Below are positions 22,593 to 28,608 of a DNA stretch of 28,608 bases, piece after piece. The first letter of the stretch is position 1. Each line of letters opens with the position of its first letter. Source of the DNA: Candidatus Aerophobota bacterium (GTDB lineage Bacteria; Aerophobota; Aerophobia; Aerophobales; B3-G15). The notes beneath the pieces are model-generated. The model saw only the letters and a program-made list of their open reading frames with translations. It was not told the origin of the DNA and did no database searches. A program made the position numbers and the translations under genes. The stretch lies in the NCBI GenBank assembly GCA_011372105.1, contig DRTT01000110.1:1-28608 (forward strand), read 5' to 3'.

Positions 22593-23631
22593 TTTTTAAA
22601 AGGTCAATAAAAGTTATGGGGGTGGGGTCTGTTGCCTGAACCATCGCAAGATAAAAACTTATCCAGTCACCTGTGTAAATGGAGGAAAAAATTCTTGTTA
22701 TAAAAGATTTTCCTTCTGTCCATATTTCAGAGTAATTTATACCCTTTCGACTAAAAAGGGATTGGGTTATTTGAATTCTTTTTGCTATCCTCTCACTCTC
22801 TCCCTTATCCCGTATAAACAAAGAGTAAAAAATATTCAGATCAATCTCGCCTTCTCTTGAAAAAGGCACAATTTCATTATGATTCATCTCCGGAAACACA
22901 TCCCAGCTTGCTATCACCTTTGAATTCTCGTTAAACTGGGTTTTAAATCTTCGAGCTACAACATCTGTTAGTCTGCTGGTCCCGTAAATCAAGGGGACTT
23001 TACTTTTCAGCTTCAGTGCAATTGACTTTGCAAAATTTTCCTCTGTTTTCTTCTCAGGAAGATATCTGTTGCGAAGAACAGAAATAACTTCCACAAGCTC
23101 CTTATAATCAAAGGAATCTTTCCTTACAATTTTCTCAACAATAACTATCATAGGAACGCTTAAAAAACCCACTGCACAGCGAGGAGGCATGCCTGAAGGA
23201 ACTTTTATGAAGGGAACGCCGTTTTTATCACTCAAATTCCTTAATTCACCTCCACTACTAATTGAAACTACAAAACAACCAGAACTTATAGCTTCTTTAA
23301 AGGAGGAGATTGTCTCTTCAGTATTGCCGGAGTAACTTACCGCAAAGACAAGAGTCCTTTCATTCACAAAGGAAGGCAGATGGTAATCTCTGTTCACCTT
23401 AATTAAAATATTCTCATTAGAAAAAAGTGTTTTTAAAATATCTCCGCCAATTGCAGAACCCCCCAGACCACAAACTACAACTTTATCAAAGTTTTTCTTC
23501 TTTAAAAGATCTATAAAATCCACACCCTCGCCTATCTTTACCGCCTGCTCACACTGCTCAGGAAATCTTTCAAGAATCTCCCTCATATTGTATTTATCTA
23601 TCTCCTTTATATAATCCAGATTATCAAGCAT
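22570..23631 (-). CDS. Bifunctional phosphoglucose/phosphomannose isomerase
   Basis: This tandem-SIS isomerase of the PGI/PMI family (TIGR02128) interconverts glucose 6-P, mannose 6-P and fructose 6-P. The first SIS domain has VCGLGGSAIGGD (residues 53-64) and the phosphate loop SYSGNTEET (99-107). The family-specific PPRCAVGF (149-156) links to the second domain, with TSRLTDVVARRFKTQFNENSKV and WDVFPEMNHNEI as expected for the catalytic Glu/His region. The 353-aa length is typical. It starts 1 nt after ptsI and overlaps rarA by 23 nt. This type is common in archaea and deep-branching bacteria. Confidence 0.92.
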   Translation of the reverse strand: MLDNLDYIKEIDKYNMREILERFPEQCEQAVKIGEGVDFIDLLKKKNFDKVVVCGLGGSAIGGDILKTLFSNENILIKVNRDYHLPSFVNERTLVFAVSYSGNTEETISSFKEAISSGCFVVSISSGGELRNLSDKNGVPFIKVPSGMPPRCAVGFLSVPMIVIVEKIVRKDSFDYKELVEVISVLRNRYLPEKKTEENFAKSIALKLKSKVPLIYGTSRLTDVVARRFKTQFNENSKVIASWDVFPEMNHNEIVPFSREGEIDLNIFYSLFIRDKGESERIAKRIQITQSLFSRKGINYSEIWTEGKSFITRIFSSIYTGDWISFYLAMVQATDPTPITFIDLLKNELKKAQ

Positions 23632-23632
23632 T

Positions 23633-25378
23633 TTATTCTCCCTTTAAAATCTTCCTTATTCTTCTTCCTATCTTAACCTCAACATATCTTTTAGTTTGCT
23701 GAGAGGTACTCAATTTAAGAAGGTGCCTTGCTATCTTTTGAGTCTCTTCCCAGCTTATATTTCTTATTACCTTTTTTACCTCCAGTATACTGGTTGGAGC
23801 AACACTTAACTCGTCCACTCCCAACCCTAAAAGCACAGGCATTCCCAAGGGATCACTTGCCATCTCTCCACAGGCCCCCACCCATATATTCTCCCTGTGA
23901 GCAGCTTTGACAACATTATCAATTAGGCGCAGGATAGTAGGATGCAATGGCTGATAAAGATGTGCCACCTTTTCGTTTATTCTATCTATAGCAAGAGTAT
24001 ACTGGATTAAATCATTTGTACCGAGACTGAAAAAATCCACCTCCTTTGCCAGAACATCGGCTATAATAGCAGCCGAAGGAACCTCAACCATAATTCCCAC
24101 CTCAATAGAATCACAGAAGGAAACTCCCTCTTTTTCCAGTTCCTTTTTTACCTCCTGCAAAATTCGGTTGGCCTTTTTCACTTCCTCAAGTGAGGATACA
24201 AGGGGAAACATTATTTTTACCTTACCATATTGAGCAGCCCTTAATATCGCTCTAAGCTGAGTTTTAAAAATTCCCACAAGCTCAAGGGATAGTCTTATAC
24301 CTCTCCAACCCATAAATGGATTTATCTCTCTTGGTACCGGCAAAGGAGATAAAAATTTGTCTCCACCAATGTCAAGAGTGCGAATAATAACAGAATTAGG
24401 AGCCACTTTTTCAGCAACTTTTCTATAGGCTTCAAATTGCTCCTCTTCACTTGGAAGAGAAGACCTGTTCATGTAAAGGTATTCGGTTCTGTAAAGCCCA
24501 ACTCCTTCTGCTCCATTTCTTATCGCTACATCGACTTCTTCAGGGCCTGCAATATTTGCCGCAAGCTCAATTTCCCTTCCGTCAATGGTTTGGGCTGGAA
24601 GAGACTTAAGTTCCTCAAGTTTCTCTCTGTAGGCTAAAAATTCCTTCCTTTTTCTTTGATAGTTTTTTATCTGGGAAAATGTGGGATTGACAATAACCCT
24701 CCCTCTATCCCCGTCGACAATAATTGTTGAACCAGGCCTTACCTTCTCTGTCACATTCCTCAATCCCACCACAGCCGGTATCTCAAGAGCTCTTGCCATT
24801 ATAGCTGCATGAGAGGTTCTCCCTCCAATATCAGTGGCAAATCCCAAAACTTTCTCCTTATCCATTGAAGCAGTATCAGAGGGAGAAAGATTTCTGGCAA
24901 CAACAATTATACTCTCCTCAAGGTGTGATAAACTCATCATGGGTCTTTTTAAAAGATTATGTAAAATCCTCTGTGCCACATCTTCAATGTCTCTGAATCT
25001 TTCCTCTATAAACTCTGTTTGAATGGACTTAAACCTTTCAAGAAAATCCTTGTATACCTCTCTTAGAGCAGTTTCTGCATTAACTTTTTCTTTTTTTATC
25101 CTTTTTATAGTCTCATCTATGAGGAGAGGGTCTTCCAGAATGTTGAGATGACTTTGAAATATGCTCGCTTCTTTTTCCCCTATTTTTTCTCTTATTCTTT
25201 CTTTTATTCTTAAAATCTGCTTTTTTGATTCCTCAACCGCTTCTTTAAATCTCTTTATTTCCTTATCTACTTCCTCTTTTTTTATCCTGTATTCCAGAAT
25301 ACAGAAATCCTCTTTTTCCAAAATATAAACTTTACCAATAGCTATTCCTGGAGAAGCAGGAACACCTTTTAATACCAT
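23633..25378 (-). CDS. ptsI: Phosphoenolpyruvate-protein phosphotransferase (PTS enzyme I)
   Basis: Enzyme I takes phosphate from PEP and passes it to HPr. The 581-aa protein starts with KGVPASPGIAIGK. The phospho-accepting His is H190 in GGRTSHAAIMARALEIPAVVG. The C-terminal PEP-binding barrel has GVGLYRTEYLYMNR, NPFMGWRGIRLSLE, FSLGTNDLIQYTLAIDR and the Cys-containing VGACGEMASDP. All usual parts are present and no GAF domain precedes it, so this is PtsI rather than PtsP. No HPr or sugar-specific EII gene is in the window, so its partners are elsewhere or it serves regulation. It lies 12 nt after folC. Confidence 0.93.
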   Translation of the reverse strand: MVLKGVPASPGIAIGKVYILEKEDFCILEYRIKKEEVDKEIKRFKEAVEESKKQILRIKERIREKIGEKEASIFQSHLNILEDPLLIDETIKRIKKEKVNAETALREVYKDFLERFKSIQTEFIEERFRDIEDVAQRILHNLLKRPMMSLSHLEESIIVVARNLSPSDTASMDKEKVLGFATDIGGRTSHAAIMARALEIPAVVGLRNVTEKVRPGSTIIVDGDRGRVIVNPTFSQIKNYQRKRKEFLAYREKLEELKSLPAQTIDGREIELAANIAGPEEVDVAIRNGAEGVGLYRTEYLYMNRSSLPSEEEQFEAYRKVAEKVAPNSVIIRTLDIGGDKFLSPLPVPREINPFMGWRGIRLSLELVGIFKTQLRAILRAAQYGKVKIMFPLVSSLEEVKKANRILQEVKKELEKEGVSFCDSIEVGIMVEVPSAAIIADVLAKEVDFFSLGTNDLIQYTLAIDRINEKVAHLYQPLHPTILRLIDNVVKAAHRENIWVGACGEMASDPLGMPVLLGLGVDELSVAPTSILEVKKVIRNISWEETQKIARHLLKLSTSQQTKRYVEVKIGRRIRKILKGE

Positions 25379-25390
25379 TAAATACCCCTT

Positions 25391-26728
25391 TTATTTTTCT
25401 GTTATAATACCCTTAAAACTTAAAACCTCACCCACAAGATAAACAGACCCTGTAATACACACAACTCCGCTTTTTCCTGCCATTTCTTCTGCTATCTTCA
25501 GAGCTTCTTCCAGATTCTCCTTCTTTACAGGATCTTTTGTGCAGTACCTTTTTATTTTACTGTATATCTCATCAACTGGCAAGGCTCGAGGACTGTTTAT
25601 TTTAGTGACAATGACCCTGTTTGCCAGAGGACAGAGAGCTCTGGCTATTGCTTCTATATCTTTGTTCTTTAAAACACTTAAAACAAGGATAATTTTCTTT
25701 TCTTTGTAGAAGCTATTTAAAAACCTGGCAAGATATTGAGCCGAAGCACCATTGTGAGCACAATCTACAATAACATCGGGTGTGTGGTCAATAGTCTGTA
25801 TCCTCCCCGGCCAGCTCACATTCTTTATTCCCTGAAATATATTCTCACAGGATATTTTAAATCCGTAAAAGCTGAGCAATTCCACCACTCCAACAGCTGT
25901 TGCAGCGTTCCACAATTGATGTTCTCCAGCAAGAGGGATAAAAAGAGAGGAATAGTCCTTTTTTATACCTTTTACATCAAAAACCTGATAAGCTGGTGTT
26001 GCTTTTTTGAGGTTAAACTTGATGTCCTCTCCTATCTTATAAAATTTTGCTTTTCTTTCACGACATATTCTTTCCAGTAAAGATAAAACTTTCCTTTCCT
26101 GACGGGAGATAACAATTGTCGAATGAGGCTTAATTATACCCGCCTTCTCTTTAGCAATGGAGATAAGATCATTTCCAAGCTGTTTTGTATGGTCAAGACT
26201 TACAGGAGTTATTACTCCTACAAGAGGTGTAATTACATTGGTTGCATCTAATCTTCCTCCAAGACCAACTTCAATCACTGCTACATCAACCTTTTTCTCA
26301 TAAAAATAAGCAAAGGCGCAGCTTGTGTAGACCTCAAAAAAAGTGGGAGAAAAAGTTCTCCTTTCTTCTTTTATACCATCCACAATCTTTTTTATTTTCC
26401 AGATAAAAAAGGAAAACTCCTCTTTCTCAATGAGTCTTTCACAAATCCTTATCCTTTCTCTGGGAGAGACAAGGTGAGGAGAAGTGTAAAGACCTACTTT
26501 ATAGCCTGCATCAGCCAAAATTGAGGTAATTATTGCTGCTGTTGAACCTTTCCCTTTTGTTCCAGCGATGTGAACTGTCTTTAAAGAAAAGTGAGGGTTA
26601 CCGAGTCTTTTCAGAAGGAGTCTTATCCTATCAAGGTTAAAAAGTCTTTTATTATATGTTAAATCCGATTTTTTCTCATAATTTATTAAAGACTCAAGAT
26701 AATCTAAAGCCTGTCTGTAAGAAAACAT
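25391..26728 (-). CDS. folC: Folylpolyglutamate synthase (possibly with dihydrofolate synthase activity)
   Basis: This Mur-ligase-fold enzyme adds glutamates to folates and, in many bacteria, also joins Glu to dihydropteroate. The 445-aa protein begins with the LDYLESLINYEKK block. The ATP loop is GTKGKGST (residues 56-63), followed by YTSPHLVSPRERIRI, VGLGGRLDATNVI, SLDHTKQLGNDLISIAKEKAGIIK, and the C-terminal domain DCAHNGASAQYLARFL. It lies 8 nt after glyA. With purH and glyA it forms a folate one-carbon group. Confidence 0.94.
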   Translation of the reverse strand: MFSYRQALDYLESLINYEKKSDLTYNKRLFNLDRIRLLLKRLGNPHFSLKTVHIAGTKGKGSTAAIITSILADAGYKVGLYTSPHLVSPRERIRICERLIEKEEFSFFIWKIKKIVDGIKEERRTFSPTFFEVYTSCAFAYFYEKKVDVAVIEVGLGGRLDATNVITPLVGVITPVSLDHTKQLGNDLISIAKEKAGIIKPHSTIVISRQERKVLSLLERICRERKAKFYKIGEDIKFNLKKATPAYQVFDVKGIKKDYSSLFIPLAGEHQLWNAATAVGVVELLSFYGFKISCENIFQGIKNVSWPGRIQTIDHTPDVIVDCAHNGASAQYLARFLNSFYKEKKIILVLSVLKNKDIEAIARALCPLANRVIVTKINSPRALPVDEIYSKIKRYCTKDPVKKENLEEALKIAEEMAGKSGVVCITGSVYLVGEVLSFKGIITEK

Positions 26729-26736
26729 GAAATTTT

Positions 26737-28005
26737 CTAAAAATTGTGATATCCAGCTTGATAATCTTTATAAATCGGGAAACTCTGACACAAATCCTTA
26801 ACCTGAGACCTGATCCTGCTTCTTATAACCTCGTTATGAGGATTGTTTAAAATCTCACCTATCCACCTTCCAATAAGTTCCATCTCTTTTTCCTTCATAC
26901 CCCTTGTGGTGAGAGCAGGTGTTCCCAATCTTATTCCAGAGGTTATAGATGGAGGAAGAGGATCAAAAGGAATGCAATTTTTATTAACCACAATTCCTGC
27001 CTCTTCTAGTAAAAGAGCAGCCTGTTTCCCTGTAAGATTTTTTGAAGAAAGATCTATTAAAATAAGATGGTTATCGGTTCCACCTGTCACCAATCTGAAC
27101 CCCTCTTCAATAAGCACTTCAGCAAGATGGCGAGAATTTGAAACAATCTGTTTTGCATACTCTTTAAAAGATGGCTGCATAGCTTCCTTGAAGCAAACAG
27201 CTTTTGCCGCAATAATGTGAATGAAGGGACCTCCCTGTGTACCAGGAAAAACAGACCTGTCAATTTTCTCAGCAATTTCTCTCTTGCATATTATAAGGCC
27301 GCCTCTTGGTCCACGAAGTGTTTTCTGGGTGGTAGCAGTTACCACATCAGCATAAGGAACAGGGTCAGGATGAACACCTCCTGCAATAAGCCCTATTATA
27401 TGAGCTATATCAGCCATGAGATAAGCTCCTACCTCATCTGCAATTTCTCTCCAGGGCTTAAAATCCACCTTCCTTGGGTAAGAACTTGCTCCAACCACTA
27501 TCAAACGAGGTCTTTCTCTTCTTGCAATACCTCTTATTTCCTCAAAATCAAACTGTTCTGTCCTTCTGTTAACTCCATAATGCACTATTTTGTAAAAGGA
27601 AAAGGGTAAAGACCCCTTTTTCCCATGGGAGATATGCCCACCCTGAGAAAGGTCAAGAGAGAGAATCTTGTCATGCGGTTGTAAAAGAGCATGGTAACAG
27701 GCTATGTTAGCACCTGTTCCTGAATGAGCCTGCACATTAACATGCTCTGCACCAAAAAGTTCTTTTGCCCTTTGAATAGCTATCCTTTCAACCTCATCTA
27801 CCCACCTGCATCCCTGATAGTATCTTTTTGAAATATAACCCTCCGCATACTTATTGTTAAATACAGAACTTTGAGCCTCAAGAACAGCAGGACTTGCGTA
27901 ATTTTCAGAAGGTATAAGCATTAAAGTATCCTGCTGACGATAAAGCTCCTTTTTGATAAGTTCCTCTATTTCCGGGTCAATCTGACTTAAGCTCTTTGAT
28001 TTCAT
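26737..28005 (-). CDS. glyA: Serine hydroxymethyltransferase
   Basis: This PLP enzyme converts serine and tetrahydrofolate to glycine and methylene-THF. The 422-aa protein has LIPSENYASPAVLEAQSS, NKYAEGYISKRYYQGCRWVDEVE, QGGHISHG, MADIAHIIGLIAGGVHP with D199 and H202, and the catalytic K228 in TTQKTLRGPRGG. The residue before the lysine is Gln (Q227), where most SHMTs have His (THKTLRGP). Other departures are QAHSGTGAN for the usual QPHSGSQAN and GCRWVD for GCEYVD. These look like a divergent clade, not decay, since the reading frame is full length. It starts 10 nt after purH. Confidence 0.93.
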   Translation of the reverse strand: MKSKSLSQIDPEIEELIKKELYRQQDTLMLIPSENYASPAVLEAQSSVFNNKYAEGYISKRYYQGCRWVDEVERIAIQRAKELFGAEHVNVQAHSGTGANIACYHALLQPHDKILSLDLSQGGHISHGKKGSLPFSFYKIVHYGVNRRTEQFDFEEIRGIARRERPRLIVVGASSYPRKVDFKPWREIADEVGAYLMADIAHIIGLIAGGVHPDPVPYADVVTATTQKTLRGPRGGLIICKREIAEKIDRSVFPGTQGGPFIHIIAAKAVCFKEAMQPSFKEYAKQIVSNSRHLAEVLIEEGFRLVTGGTDNHLILIDLSSKNLTGKQAALLLEEAGIVVNKNCIPFDPLPPSITSGIRLGTPALTTRGMKEKEMELIGRWIGEILNNPHNEVIRSRIRSQVKDLCQSFPIYKDYQAGYHNF

Positions 28006-28015
28006 CTTATTGCCT

Positions 28016-28608
28016 TTAATGAAGAAAATGTCTCATGCCTGTAAAAACCATGGCAATGTTGTATTTTTCTGATACCTCAATCACCTTTTTATCCCTTATT
28101 GAACCTCCTGGCTGAATAATTGCCGTGATGCCAGCTTTTGCTGCCTCCTCTACCACATCAGGAAAAGGGAAAAAAGCATCAGAGGCCAAAACTGCCCCTT
28201 CACATCTTTCTCCTGCTTTTCTAATGGCTATAAGGGCAGCGTCTATTCTACTCATCTGCCCTGCCCCAACTCCAACCACCATCTTATCTTTTGCTATAAG
28301 TATGGCATTTGATTTAACATATTTACAAACCTTCCAGGCAAAATTTAAATCCTCCATCTCCTTGTGTGTGGGATGTCTTTTTGTGACGGTCTTTAAATCT
28401 TCCCTAAGATAGATCTCTTTATCTTCTTCCTGGACAAGCAATCCACCTTTTATTCTTCTTATATCAAACTCAAGCTCTTCCTTATATTTAAAAGGGTCTA
28501 CTTTTAAGATTATAAGCCTTTTACCCCAGGGCTGTCTTTCTTTAAGCATCTTTAAAGCATCTTGAGTATAACCTGGGGCAATAATCCCCTCAACAAAGTT
28601 GTCCGGAG
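28016..28608 (-). CDS. purH: Bifunctional AICAR formyltransferase/IMP cyclohydrolase, C-terminal part
   Basis: This is the last two steps of purine synthesis, truncated by the window edge. The frame runs open from 28608 (reading PDNFVEGIIAPGYTQDALK ahead of the first internal Met) to the stop at 28016, so about 196 residues of the AICAR transformylase domain are seen. Family hallmarks are KSNAILIAKDKMVVGVGAGQMSR, ASDAFFPFPDVVEEAAKAGI and the terminal AIIQPGGSIRDKKVIEVSEKYN followed by MVFTGMRHFLH. The N-terminal cyclohydrolase part and the formyl-transfer Lys-His site lie outside. It is the first visible gene of the minus-strand run into glyA and folC; it uses 10-formyl-THF. Confidence 0.95.
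   Translation of the reverse strand, partial: PDNFVEGIIAPGYTQDALKMLKERQPWGKRLIILKVDPFKYKEELEFDIRRIKGGLLVQEEDKEIYLREDLKTVTKRHPTHKEMEDLNFAWKVCKYVKSNAILIAKDKMVVGVGAGQMSRIDAALIAIRKAGERCEGAVLASDAFFPFPDVVEEAAKAGITAIIQPGGSIRDKKVIEVSEKYNIAMVFTGMRHFLH

Overview
This AT-rich window carries 28 protein genes packed tightly on both strands. I see no rRNA, tRNA, mobile element, phage gene or CRISPR array, and no gene-free stretch over 300 bases. The organism is probably a thermophilic, diderm bacterium, likely from a poorly cultured lineage. The evidence for thermophily is a speD-bpsA pair for branched polyamines (known from Thermus and hyperthermophilic archaea), a short Thermus-like EF-Ts, Lys/Glu-rich proteins and purine-rich coding strands. 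The evidence for a diderm is that the Liv binding protein has an ordinary signal peptide with no lipobox Cys. I cannot name the phylum from sequence alone.

Layout. 1-3472: livG-livF-livH-livM (+), with the binding-protein gene converging on it across a shared bidirectional terminator. 4806-5594 (-): gcvH and a stand-alone receiver protein. 5595-5855: divergent promoters, one with a long leader. 5856-7820 (+): a lipoyl ligase/octanoyltransferase-like gene, then a radical SAM protein of the DNA repair/modification-linked family on its own promoter. 7823-11958 (-): valS, a TIGR00725-type Rossmann protein and a DUF1385 membrane protein, with a tiny upstream reading frame fused to the valS start. 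12040-13452 (-): an ArsB/NhaD-type ion transporter. 13646-15349 (+): a class IV aminotransferase and a LOG-family protein. 15436-21253 (+): a phasin-like protein, homoserine dehydrogenase, the core translation set rpsB-tsf-pyrH-frr, then speD-bpsA. 21228-28608 (-): purH (cut by the window edge)-glyA-folC-ptsI-pgi/pmi-rarA.

How the genes work together. The purH-glyA-folC group handles folate one-carbon units. GcvH, with a ligase-like gene nearby, points to lipoylated H protein feeding the same pool, although the other glycine-cleavage genes are not here. SpeD makes decarboxylated SAM, the aminopropyl donor that BpsA uses for branched polyamines; these stabilise nucleic acids and support translation at high temperature, which fits their place behind the ribosome genes. 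The Liv transporter, homoserine dehydrogenase and aminotransferase belong to amino-acid uptake and metabolism.

The most notable points are the speD-bpsA pair with its 50-nt overlap, an orphan radical SAM repair-type gene with an almost leaderless promoter, a homoserine dehydrogenase with a replaced cation-binding loop, a serine hydroxymethyltransferase with Gln before the catalytic Lys, and the overlapping mini-frame at valS. I found no convincing wholly new multi-gene system.
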